Assembly (NCBI GenBank): GCA_003445035.1
Contig: DLVV01000002.1
Span: 1-6,973, forward strand
Length of the DNA: 6,973 bases
Reading direction: 5' to 3'
Source of the DNA: Planctomycetaceae bacterium
Lineage (GTDB): Bacteria; Planctomycetota; Planctomycetia; Planctomycetales; Planctomycetaceae
Numbering within the stretch: the stretch's first letter is position 1; each line of letters opens with the position of its first letter. Below the pieces are notes generated by a model that made no database searches, was not told the origin of the DNA, and saw nothing but the letters and a program-made list of their open reading frames with translations. The position numbers and the translations under genes are program-made. Shown here piece by piece: positions 1 through 6,802 of the stretch.

Positions 1-158
1 CGAGGGTCAGCGTTGCGTTCGGCGATCACGTCGTAGGCTTCCCGGTCGGCCTGCAGTCGGTACTGGCTCCGAGAGCATCCGCAGAACGTCCAGGACGTAC
101 AGACGGCGAGGACCAGCAGTATGAACCGGAGACGGTGGCGACCGCTAAACCACTCCAT
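1..158 (-). CDS. Partial gene: N-terminus of a probable TolC-like outer-membrane lipoprotein
   Basis: Read on the minus strand from the ATG at 158-156, an open frame of 52 codons continues past the left edge, so only the N-terminus is present. It has a short basic start, a hydrophobic stretch at about residues 12-25 (FILLVLAVCTSW) and a lipobox-like end, FCGC, with Cys28 as the likely lipidated residue, although the -3 and -2 positions are not canonical. The mature part begins SRSQYRLQADREAYDV and reaches IAERNADP. From memory, a C-S-R followed by Y-R-x-Q-A-D-R-E-x-Y-x-(V/I/L) at the extreme N-terminus is typical of planctomycete outer-membrane efflux (TolC-family) proteins, which form trans-periplasmic export channels. 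A GGTGGA stretch lies about 9 bases upstream of the ATG as a plausible ribosome binding site. The gene is divergent from the plus-strand operon. The coding call is fairly firm. The TolC assignment rests on about 20 residues and could be wrong, with another planctomycete lipoprotein as the alternative. Confidence 0.6.
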   Translation of the reverse strand, partial: MEWFSGRHRLRFILLVLAVCTSWTFCGCSRSQYRLQADREAYDVIAERNADP

Positions 159-259
159 CAGTGAATTTCCACCGGTTTGCGATCGCTTGAACGTGGCATT
201 CCGGGATCTCGTGGCCATGTCCCGGGTTCTTCAGGTAACTCAGTGGTTGTTGCGCGCAC

Positions 260-290
260 CCCGACGTCTCGGGACGCTTCCCCTTGGAAG
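260..290. other. Two tandem 5-bp hairpins with 4-base loops
   Basis: CCCGA-CGTC-TCGGG (260-273) and CTTCC-CCTT-GGAAG (277-290) are two perfect 5-bp inverted repeats, each with a 4-base loop, separated by 3 bases. Both would fold in RNA from either strand. For the minus-strand lipoprotein gene they would lie in a long leader or in the promoter area. For the plus-strand operon they lie upstream of the candidate promoter. Neither is followed by a T-run, so they are not intrinsic terminators. They could be a leader structure or operator half-sites, or could have arisen by chance in GC-rich DNA. Confidence 0.3.
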
Positions 291-424
291 TTATCGTCAT
301 ACCGGTTGTATTGACTTTGACGATTGTGACGGTCAGGCGTGGTTCGGTGACTGGCAGAGAAACGTTCGAGATGTGTCGTTGCCGGTCGGATGACATCGGA
401 GTAATTTGATAGGTGGATGTCACG

Positions 425-453
425 TTGATCTCGCTGCACAGTCCTCTTATTGT
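425..453 (+). promoter_or_regulatory. Candidate sigma70-like promoter for the cytochrome operon
   Basis: TTGATC (425-430) and TATTGT (448-453) each match 4 of 6 positions of the sigma70 -35 and -10 consensus and are separated by exactly 17 bases. Transcription from here would start near 460 and give a leader of about 37 bases before the ATG at 497. It would exclude the upstream GTG at 413 as the start, which fits the signal peptide that begins at 497. The match is modest and was found by eye, so a chance match is possible. Confidence 0.35.
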
Positions 454-496
454 TCCGGTTCGAGTGCCACCTCCCACCAAACGTCCGAATCACGGC

Positions 497-3103
497 ATGA
501 AACACTTGGCGTTGTATCTCTGTGTGTTCTCAGCACCCTTGTTGTTGGGGCAATCTTCAGCGGCCGCCGAGAAGTCCGGACCCCGGTTCGAGACCGAAGT
601 GCGGTTGATTCTCAAGGCCCATTGCTGGCAGTGCCACGGCGAGGCGGACGAGAAAAAGGGGGGGCTCGACACCCGGCTGGCCCGCTTCCTGATCAAGGGT
701 GGAGAATCGGGTCCGGCCATTGTGCCCGGCAAGCACACCGACAGCCGTTTGTTCAAGCGGGTGGCATCGGGCGAAATGCCCCCGGGTGCGAAACGGCTCT
801 CTGCCCGAGACGTCGAGGTGCTGGCTCGCTGGATCGATGCCGGGGCCCGGACCGTCCGGCCGGAACCGGCATCTTTGGCCGATGGCAGTTTCACGGTTGA
901 GGAGCGACAGCACTGGTCCTTCCGGCCGATCCGACGTCCGCCATCGCCTGCTGTCCAACACGGCCAACTGTTGCAGTCGCCGATCGACGCGTTTTTGCTG
1001 GCCAAACTGGAATCCCGGGGCCAGGGTTTCGGCCCCGAGGCCGACCGGCCGACGTTGGTCCGCCGGCTGGCGTTCGATCTGCATGGACTGCCACCGGGAC
1101 CGGGAGTGGTCGAGAGATTTGTTTCCGACCGGGCGCCCGGCGCCTGGTCCCGGCTGGTGGATCGCCTGTTGGCCTCACCGGCCTACGGGGAACGCTGGGC
1201 ACGGCACTGGCTGGACGTCGTCGGTTACGCCGACAGCGACGGGGTGACCCAGAGGGATCGGCCCCGGAACTGGTCCTTCAAGTACCGTGACTACACGATT
1301 CGGGCATTGAATGCGGACAAGCCGTGGAACGAATTCGTCGTCGAACAACTTGCCGGCGATGAACTGGTGACGCCGCCCCACCAGGACCTGTCCGCCGAGC
1401 AGGCCGCCCGGTTGATTGCGACAGGATTCCTGAGAATGGCGCCCGACGGCACCAGTGGATCCGGGGCCAACCAGGAACTGGCGTCCAACCAGGTCGTCGC
1501 AGAAGTCATCAAGGTGGTCTCGACGTCTCTGCTCGGACTGACCGTCGGCTGTGCTCAGTGTCACCAGCATCGTTACGATCCGATCACTCACGCCGACTAC
1601 TACCGGCTTCGGGCACTGTTCGAACCCGCCTACGACCCGAAGCACTGGCGATCGCCCTCGGGACGCCTGGTCTCTCAGTGGGACAAGAACGTTCGGGAGA
1701 CGGTGGCCGTGATCGACAAGAAACTGGCCGAGATCACCAGCGGCAAGAACGCGGAACTGGAAGCGGCGGTGAAGAAGGCCTTCGAGACCAGACTGGCCAA
1801 GCTGCCGGCCGAGATCCGTGCCGAAGCGAAGGCGGCCCGTGAGACCGCCGCGGCGAAACGCAACGCGAAGCAGAAGCAGTTGATCGAGGATTACCCGTTC
1901 CTGAGCATCAGCCGCGGCACGATCCAGCAGTTCGAGCGGTCGATCGCCGCCGCGATCCGCAAGAAGTGGGATGACCAGTCCGCCGCGGTCGGAAAACAGC
2001 GGCCGGCGGCCGACAACCTGATGTGCCTGAGTGAAGTTCCCGGACAGGTGCCGCCGACGCGGTTGTTTTCCCGTGGCGACTTCAAGCAGCCCCGCGAGGA
2101 GATCAAGCCGGGTGAACTGAGCGTGCTGAGCCCGGTCGGCTTCTCGATTCCGGCCAACGACTCGAAACTGCCGACGACCGGTCGACGCCTGGCTTACGCC
2201 AGGTACCTGACCAATGGGCGGCATCCACTGCTGGCCCGTGTGCTGGTCAACCGGTTCTGGATGCACCACTTCGGCCGGGGGCTTGTCTCCACGCCGGGGA
2301 ACTTCGGTGCCATGGGGACTCGGCCCACACACCCGAAGCTGCTGGACTGGCTGGCGTCGGAGTTCATGCAGAGCGGGTGGAGCCTGAAGCACCTGCACCG
2401 TGTGATCCTGACCTCGACGGCCTACCGGCAGTCGGCCACGCGGCGAGAGAAGCTGGACCAGATCGATCCCGACAACCAGTTGCTGGGGCGGATGTCGGTG
2501 CGGCGGCTCGAGGCCGAGACGCTGCGGGATTCGCTGATTCATTTGGGCGGACGGTTTTCCGACAGGATGTTCGGACCGCCCGTGCCGGTCAGTCTCGATT
2601 CGGTCGGGCACCGGATCATCGTCAGCAACAATCGGTACGACCCGACGGGCCGGCTGCTGACGAAGATCGCGTCGATCGGCTCCGAGGAGTTTCGTCGCAC
2701 GATCTACATCCAGGTCCGCCGGTCGATGCCGCTGGGGGTGTTGACTCCCTTCGACCCTCCGACGATGAAGCCCAACTGCGAGGTGCGGACCGCTTCGACG
2801 ACTGCCCCGCAGTCATTGATGATGATGAATGACCCGTTCGTGGTCCGCCATGTCGGCGAACTGGCGAGACGCGTCCGAACCGAAGCGTCCGATGGTCCGG
2901 CGGCCGAGTTCGACCTGGCCTGGTGGCTGGTGTTCGGCCGTGGTCCGAGTGACTTCGAACAACGTACCGGATTGAAATTCCTGCAAGACGAAACGGCGGC
3001 GGTTCGGGCCGCGTCTCCCAAGGACACCGATCCGGCCCTGACGGCTCTTTCCCACCTGTGTCATGCCCTGGTGAGTTCCAATGGATTCCTTTACGTCGAC
3101 TAG
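497..3103 (+). CDS. PSCyt1-DUF1549-DUF1553 protein (planctomycete cytochrome c family), secreted
   Basis: 868 residues from the ATG at 497. That start gives a clear Sec signal peptide (MKHLALYLCVFSAPLLLGQ, cleavage near SSAAA/EK at about residue 24). A GTG at 413 in frame would add 28 non-signal-like residues. The planctomycete cytochrome c domain (about 30-120) has the haem-binding CWQCH (43-47) and EMPPG (93-97), whose Met94 may be the distal ligand. DUF1549 (about 160-370) shows YGERWARHWLD (230-240), YRDYTIRALNADKPW (263-277), EQLAGDEL (283-290) and a second CxxCH in CAQCHQHRYDPI (352-363). A Lys/Ala/Glu-rich, probably helical linker spans about 395-465. DUF1553 (about 515-830) shows the SRGDFKQP block (525-532), VLVNRFWMHHFGRGLV (582-597) and LTSTAYRQS (638-646). 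Length and domain order are normal for the family. The protein is likely periplasmic or surface-exposed and may carry haem. Its reaction is unknown. A redox role in handling complex carbohydrates has been proposed for such proteins, and that role is inference here. It overlaps the DUF1501 gene by 23 bases. Confidence 0.95.
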   Translation: MKHLALYLCVFSAPLLLGQSSAAAEKSGPRFETEVRLILKAHCWQCHGEADEKKGGLDTRLARFLIKGGESGPAIVPGKHTDSRLFKRVASGEMPPGAKRLSARDVEVLARWIDAGARTVRPEPASLADGSFTVEERQHWSFRPIRRPPSPAVQHGQLLQSPIDAFLLAKLESRGQGFGPEADRPTLVRRLAFDLHGLPPGPGVVERFVSDRAPGAWSRLVDRLLASPAYGERWARHWLDVVGYADSDGVTQRDRPRNWSFKYRDYTIRALNADKPWNEFVVEQLAGDELVTPPHQDLSAEQAARLIATGFLRMAPDGTSGSGANQELASNQVVAEVIKVVSTSLLGLTVGCAQCHQHRYDPITHADYYRLRALFEPAYDPKHWRSPSGRLVSQWDKNVRETVAVIDKKLAEITSGKNAELEAAVKKAFETRLAKLPAEIRAEAKAARETAAAKRNAKQKQLIEDYPFLSISRGTIQQFERSIAAAIRKKWDDQSAAVGKQRPAADNLMCLSEVPGQVPPTRLFSRGDFKQPREEIKPGELSVLSPVGFSIPANDSKLPTTGRRLAYARYLTNGRHPLLARVLVNRFWMHHFGRGLVSTPGNFGAMGTRPTHPKLLDWLASEFMQSGWSLKHLHRVILTSTAYRQSATRREKLDQIDPDNQLLGRMSVRRLEAETLRDSLIHLGGRFSDRMFGPPVPVSLDSVGHRIIVSNNRYDPTGRLLTKIASIGSEEFRRTIYIQVRRSMPLGVLTPFDPPTMKPNCEVRTASTTAPQSLMMMNDPFVVRHVGELARRVRTEASDGPAAEFDLAWWLVFGRGPSDFEQRTGLKFLQDETAAVRAASPKDTDPALTALSHLCHALVSSNGFLYVD
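3070..3075 (+). promoter_or_regulatory. Ribosome binding site of the DUF1501 gene, inside the cytochrome gene
   Basis: GGTGAG lies 5 bases before the ATG at 3081 and inside the last codons of the upstream gene, whose stop codon is at 3101-3103. Ribosomes finishing the first gene would pass over this start, so translational coupling is likely. It supports 3081 as the true start, together with the Tat signal that begins there. Confidence 0.5.
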
Positions 3104-4526
3104 ACGTCACTTCCTGTCCCAGCAGGCGTTCGGGCTTGGCGGCCTGGCTCTGGCCTCGTTGATCAGGCAGGACGAATTGCGAGCCGCGCCTGTCAAGCCG
3201 CTGCTGCAGCGCCGAGTCTTTGACCCTCAGCAGCGTCCCCCGGTTCATCGCCCCCAGGCGACGGCGATGATCTCGCTGTTCATGCAGGGTGGTCCCAGCC
3301 ACATGGACCTGTGTGATCCGAAACCGGAACTGGTCAAGCATCATCTCAAGAGCTACACCGGCGACATTCACTACGACAACGTCGGCCAGGCCAGCACGAA
3401 GCTGTTTTCCGGTCCGTGGAAGTTCAAATCGCACGGCGAGTGCGGCATGGAACTCAGCGAACTGCTGCCGAACCTCGGCGGAGTCGCCGACGACATCTGC
3501 CTGGTCCGCTCGATGCACACCGGCATCAGCGGCCACGAAACCGGCATCAGTGCCATGAACACCGGCGGCGACGGCCGTCGTGGACGTCCCGCGATGGGAT
3601 CGTGGCTGGTGTATGGCCTGGGTTCCGAGAACGAGAACCTGCCGGCTTACCTGGTGCTTCGCGATCCGGCCAGCCTGCCAGTGCTGGGGGCCGAGAACTG
3701 GCAGAACACCTGGCTGCCGTCGGCCTGCGGCGGCACCGTGGTCCACGCCCATGAACCCCGGATGGCGAACCTGCAGCCACCCGGCTCGCTGCGCGGCGCG
3801 ACCCAGAAGCGGATCCTCTCGTTCCTCGACCAGATCAACCGCAAGCATCTCGAGCGGCATCCCGGCGAAGCTGACCTCGCGGCGCGGTTGAAGAGTTATT
3901 CGCTGGCGGCCGGCATGCAGGTGGAGGCCCGCGAGGCGCTGGACATCTCGGGGGAAACGGCCGAGACGCAGGCGCTGTACGGGATCAACGACGCGGCCAC
4001 CAAGGACTTCGGCACCCGCTGCCTGATCGCCCGACGGCTGATCGAACGGGGAGTGCGTTTCGTCCAGGTCATGACCGGCGACCAGCACTGGGACCACCAC
4101 GGCGGCATCGTCGGTGCGTTGCCCAAGGTCTGCCGCCGCATCGACAAGCCGTCCGCGGCCCTGGTCGCCGATCTCAAGCGGTTGGGCCTGCTCGACTCCA
4201 CGCTGGTGCACTGGGGAGGCGAGATCGGTCGCCTGCCGGTGATTCAGAACGAAGCCAACATCGGCCGCGATCACAACGGGCGAGGTTTCAGCATCTGGCT
4301 AGCCGGCGGAGGTGTGAAGCAGGGGCACGTGCACGGTGAGACCGACGAGGTGGGCCACAAGGCGGTCACCGACGTGGTCAACCACTACGATTACCACGCC
4401 ACGCTGTTTCACCTGTTCGGCCTCGATCTCAAGGACGTCAACTACGCACGTCCCAATGCGGTCACCAATCTGATGGCCGGCCAACCCGGCAAGATTGTCA
4501 ACGGCCTGTTGAAGAATCCGGTTTGA
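3081..4526 (+). CDS. DUF1501 family protein, Tat-exported, alkaline-phosphatase/sulfatase-like fold
   Basis: 481 residues. The N-terminus has a twin-arginine signal (TRRHFLS at 7-13, then a hydrophobic stretch FGLGGLALASLI at 17-28), so the protein is probably exported folded, possibly with metal bound. Family signatures in order are GGPSHMDLCDPKP (70-82), HTGISGHETG (146-155), DQHWDHHGGI (334-343), HWGGEIGRLP (377-386), GRDHNG (395-400), GGGVKQGHVHG (409-419) and DYHATLFHLFGLDL (437-450). DUF1501 is related to the alkaline phosphatase superfamily. The conserved Asp/His in these motifs are the likely metal-binding residues, but the reaction is not established. Length is normal. One departure from the usual wording is EIGR where EFGR is more common. 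The gene sits directly after its usual partner, the DUF1549/DUF1553 protein, and overlaps it by 23 bases. The next gene starts 74 bases downstream with no terminator seen between. The family call is firm; function is not. Confidence 0.95.
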   Translation: MDSFTSTRRHFLSQQAFGLGGLALASLIRQDELRAAPVKPLLQRRVFDPQQRPPVHRPQATAMISLFMQGGPSHMDLCDPKPELVKHHLKSYTGDIHYDNVGQASTKLFSGPWKFKSHGECGMELSELLPNLGGVADDICLVRSMHTGISGHETGISAMNTGGDGRRGRPAMGSWLVYGLGSENENLPAYLVLRDPASLPVLGAENWQNTWLPSACGGTVVHAHEPRMANLQPPGSLRGATQKRILSFLDQINRKHLERHPGEADLAARLKSYSLAAGMQVEAREALDISGETAETQALYGINDAATKDFGTRCLIARRLIERGVRFVQVMTGDQHWDHHGGIVGALPKVCRRIDKPSAALVADLKRLGLLDSTLVHWGGEIGRLPVIQNEANIGRDHNGRGFSIWLAGGGVKQGHVHGETDEVGHKAVTDVVNHYDYHATLFHLFGLDLKDVNYARPNAVTNLMAGQPGKIVNGLLKNPV

Positions 4527-4587
4527 GTGTCCGCTGCTCGATCGCGGCCGTGTCCGTGTGCGAACGGTGCGAGATGGAAGCGGGCCC

Positions 4588-4593
4588 GAAGGT
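4588..4593 (+). promoter_or_regulatory. Ribosome binding site that favours the start at 4601
   Basis: GAAGGT lies 7 bases before the ATG at 4601. The other in-frame starts, TTG at 4523 (overlapping the DUF1501 stop) and ATG at 4574, have weaker upstream sequence and would place a long non-hydrophobic stretch ahead of the signal peptide. The short gap from the previous gene (4527-4600) shows no promoter or terminator, so the gene is probably co-transcribed. Confidence 0.4.
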
Positions 4594-4600
4594 CACTCTC

Positions 4601-6691
4601 ATGCGGAACGTTCGTCGATCGCCGCGGATTGTCCGGTGCATGTTGTCCGCGTTGGGGGCCGTCGTGGCTCTGTCCGGGATGTGCCCGATCCTGGCGGCCG
4701 GTTCGCCCAATCTCGTGGCCAACGGTGGGCTGGAAACCGTCGATCCGAAACACACCGACCGCCCACGCGGGTTCCGGCCGGGACGGATCGGCAAGTCGTT
4801 CTCCGAGATGACATGGACATCGCCGGGCCACGACAGCAGGCGGTGTGTCTCGGTGAGGACGAAGGACTCGTCGGGGCTGGGGTACTGGCAGACCGTGGTG
4901 ACGGTCAAGCCCCGGACCATCTACACCATCTCGCTGGATTACCGCGCCCGGGCTGCAGACCGGAGAGCGAAGTCGGACATCCCGCTTTTCCAGCGCAGTC
5001 GTCCGGGCGGTCCGAATCTCGAACTGGGCATGCTGACGGCCGATCCCACCAAAGCCGGGCGACCGACGGCCTGGTCGGACATCGGAATCGCCCTGGATCC
5101 GGTGGGCGGCATCTATCTTCCGTTGGCGACCAGGTGGTCCCGCTTCGGGCACTCGTTCAGGACTCGGGCCGGTCAGACCCGTCTGGTCGTCAAGCTGCGG
5201 CTTTGTCACTACGCCCAGCAGGTCTGGTTCGACAACCTGTCGGTCGTCGAGGGCGAGTTGCCGGCTTCCACGATCGCTGCCGATCCTCTGTGGGTCACCG
5301 GCGACTCCACGCCACCGTCGGTGTTCCGTCCGTTGCCGCTTCCGAACACGAAGGCCGCCCGTGACGCCGCCATCCAGGTCGTCTTCGCCGAAGACGGGAC
5401 CGGGGTCGATCCGACCACCGCTCGGGTCCTGCTCGACGGAAAAGACGTCACCTCGCGAGCGGTGATCAACGCCACCGGTCTTCGCCTTTTGCCGGATCGT
5501 CCTCTTGCCGATGGGCCTCATCGTGTTTCGGTCTCGATTGCCGATCGCAGCGGCCTCCGCAGCAACACGCTCGGCTGGCAATTCGGCGTGGGGCGAACGT
5601 TGCGGAACGTGCTGGTTGCAAAAATCGGATCCACGCGGCTCAACGGCGAGCCGTTTTTCCCGATCGGCATCTATGCCTACTCGTGTCATCCCGGCGATGG
5701 CCGGTTTCGTGTCGACCATCTGCGGCAGGCTGCCGACGCCGGTTTCAACATCGTGTTCAACACCATCGAGACCCGGCAGGGGCTCGACACCGAACTGGCC
5801 CACGGCATCATGGGCACGCTGAACATCAGTTCGGGGCTGAAACACTGCACCGATCCTGCGGCGGCCGAGGCGGCGTTGCTCAAGAAGGGGCAGGGCCGGT
5901 TGGCCGATCATCCCAGCGTGGTCGCCTTCTGGGCCGACGATCCGGAGAACGTCGAGGACTCGAAGGGGACGCCGATCTCGGCAACGGCGATCGCCAAGAT
6001 GCGCAACGCCCGGTTGGCCCTGAAGAAGGGGTTTCCGCGGATCCCCTCGGTGTTTGCCATCTCCAATCTCCCCCGACTGAAACCCGCGATGCCCTACGGC
6101 GACATCCTGCTCAGCTACCGGTACCCGGTGCCGCAGTATCATCCGATGACGATCAACAGCTTCACGATCGGAACATGCCGCAGGTTGGTGCCCGACAAAC
6201 CGCTGTGGTTTCTCTCCCAGGCGGTCGATCTCGGCTACGGAGCCCGGTTCGGGTTGTCACGGCCGATGCGACCGACACCCGACGAGGTGCGGGCGATGGC
6301 CTTCTACAGCCTGGCCTGCGGTGTTCACGGCTATGCGCTCTACGCCAATTTCCTCAACGCCAGGGACTTCCCCGACCACTGGTCGACCGCCCTGGATGTC
6401 GCACGGCGGGTCCGCCACATCACCGGCCCGCTGACCGCCGGCCGCGATGTCGGCACCGTGCGACTGGCCCCCGGTCCCTTCACCGGATCCGTTTTCTACC
6501 GCGAACTCCGACACGGTGACCGTCACACGTTGATCGCCGTCAACATGTCGGCCGGAACGCTGCCGGTGACCTGGCGTTTCGAGAAACCGGTGCAGGCGAC
6601 GGTGCTGTTCGAGGATCGCCGGATGGCCCGACCGGCTGATTCGGTCGGCGACGTGTTCGGTCCCTGGTCGGTTCATCTCTACCAGTGGTGA
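4601..6691 (+). CDS. Secreted multidomain protein with a putative TIM-barrel glycosidase-like domain
   Basis: 696 residues from the ATG at 4601. The signal peptide has a basic start (MRNVRRSPRIVR) and a hydrophobic core at about 14-32, ending near LAAG. Residues about 36-217 look like a carbohydrate-binding, galactose-binding-like beta-sandwich: it opens NLVANGGLE and closes QVWFDNLSVVEG, the usual edges of CBM4/9-type modules. Residues about 235-332 read as an Ig-like or cadherin-like domain (DSTPPSVF, then GVDPTTARVLLDGKDVTS, then SIADRSG). Residues about 338-585 look like a (beta/alpha)8 barrel: RLNGEPFFPIGIYAY (346-360), AGFNIVFNT (380-388), HPSVVAFWADDPEN (437-450), PLWFLSQAVDLG (534-545) and a PTPDEVRAMAFYSLACGVHGYALY run from 558 on. 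The tail (about 615-696) is a small beta-rich domain. By fold this resembles glycoside hydrolases acting outside the cytoplasm. DDPE in strand 4 stands where related barrels often have DEP, and no strand-7 Glu is obvious, so catalysis is uncertain and no GH family is assigned. It is probably co-expressed with the DUF1501 gene. Confidence 0.85.
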   Translation: MRNVRRSPRIVRCMLSALGAVVALSGMCPILAAGSPNLVANGGLETVDPKHTDRPRGFRPGRIGKSFSEMTWTSPGHDSRRCVSVRTKDSSGLGYWQTVVTVKPRTIYTISLDYRARAADRRAKSDIPLFQRSRPGGPNLELGMLTADPTKAGRPTAWSDIGIALDPVGGIYLPLATRWSRFGHSFRTRAGQTRLVVKLRLCHYAQQVWFDNLSVVEGELPASTIAADPLWVTGDSTPPSVFRPLPLPNTKAARDAAIQVVFAEDGTGVDPTTARVLLDGKDVTSRAVINATGLRLLPDRPLADGPHRVSVSIADRSGLRSNTLGWQFGVGRTLRNVLVAKIGSTRLNGEPFFPIGIYAYSCHPGDGRFRVDHLRQAADAGFNIVFNTIETRQGLDTELAHGIMGTLNISSGLKHCTDPAAAEAALLKKGQGRLADHPSVVAFWADDPENVEDSKGTPISATAIAKMRNARLALKKGFPRIPSVFAISNLPRLKPAMPYGDILLSYRYPVPQYHPMTINSFTIGTCRRLVPDKPLWFLSQAVDLGYGARFGLSRPMRPTPDEVRAMAFYSLACGVHGYALYANFLNARDFPDHWSTALDVARRVRHITGPLTAGRDVGTVRLAPGPFTGSVFYRELRHGDRHTLIAVNMSAGTLPVTWRFEKPVQATVLFEDRRMARPADSVGDVFGPWSVHLYQW

Positions 6692-6692
6692 G

Positions 6693-6735
6693 AGCCGGAC
6701 TTCGGCCTCGTACCGGCTTCGTCGCCGCGTCCGGC
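6693..6735 (+). terminator. GC-rich inverted repeat just after the operon, possible terminator
   Basis: Directly after the stop codon at 6689-6691, GCCGGAC (6694-6700) pairs perfectly with GTCCGGC (6729-6735) around a 28-base loop. An alternative stem pairs AGCCGG (6693-6698) with CCGGCT (6713-6718). No T-run follows, so it is not a classical intrinsic terminator. Its position at the end of the operon is the main reason to list it. Confidence 0.25.
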
Positions 6736-6802
6736 CAACGGTACCCTGTATGCGGATCAAGAACGCACCAACCAACCGAACACGTACCATGTCTCGTCGA
6801 GT

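Larger units (their letters stand above)
159..496. promoter_or_regulatory. Divergent intergenic region between the lipoprotein gene and the cytochrome operon
   Basis: About 338 bases separate two start codons that point away from each other, so the region must hold promoters for both directions. It looks less GC-rich than the flanking genes, and the short open frames in it have no recognisable protein character. Visible structure includes two tandem hairpins (260-290), a looser inverted repeat CCGGGA/TCCCGG (201-206 and 220-225, 13-base loop), an ACCGGTT direct repeat (171-177 and 301-307), and several TGAC words between 312 and 351. A sigma70-like promoter candidate for the plus strand sits at 425-453. 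No convincing minus-strand promoter was found. Confidence 0.55.

Noticed and set aside
121..393. 90-codon plus-strand open frame in the divergent region
   Set aside because: It starts inside the N-terminus of the divergent lipoprotein gene, has no ribosome binding site and its translation has no recognisable character.
145..505. Two minus-strand frames of 111 and 115 codons in the divergent region
   Set aside because: Both cross the start of the lipoprotein gene in other frames and overlap the candidate promoter. Their composition is not protein-like.
1175..2611. 478-codon open frame on the minus strand opposite the cytochrome gene
   Set aside because: It lies wholly inside a gene with clear PSCyt/DUF1549/DUF1553 motifs. 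Its translation is rich in Arg, Gly and Pro with no domain, as expected for the antisense of high-GC coding DNA.
2622..4274. 550-codon open frame on the minus strand across the DUF1501 gene
   Set aside because: It is the antisense of two well-supported genes and shows no recognisable motif, signal or ribosome binding site.
4442..6142. 566-codon open frame on the minus strand opposite the barrel gene
   Set aside because: The sense strand carries a signal peptide and ordered domains. The antisense product is low-complexity Arg/Gly/Pro-rich sequence.
6767..6778. Short ACCA-like repeat (ACCAACCAACCG)
   Set aside because: It is under three units long and too short to call a repeat or a binding site.
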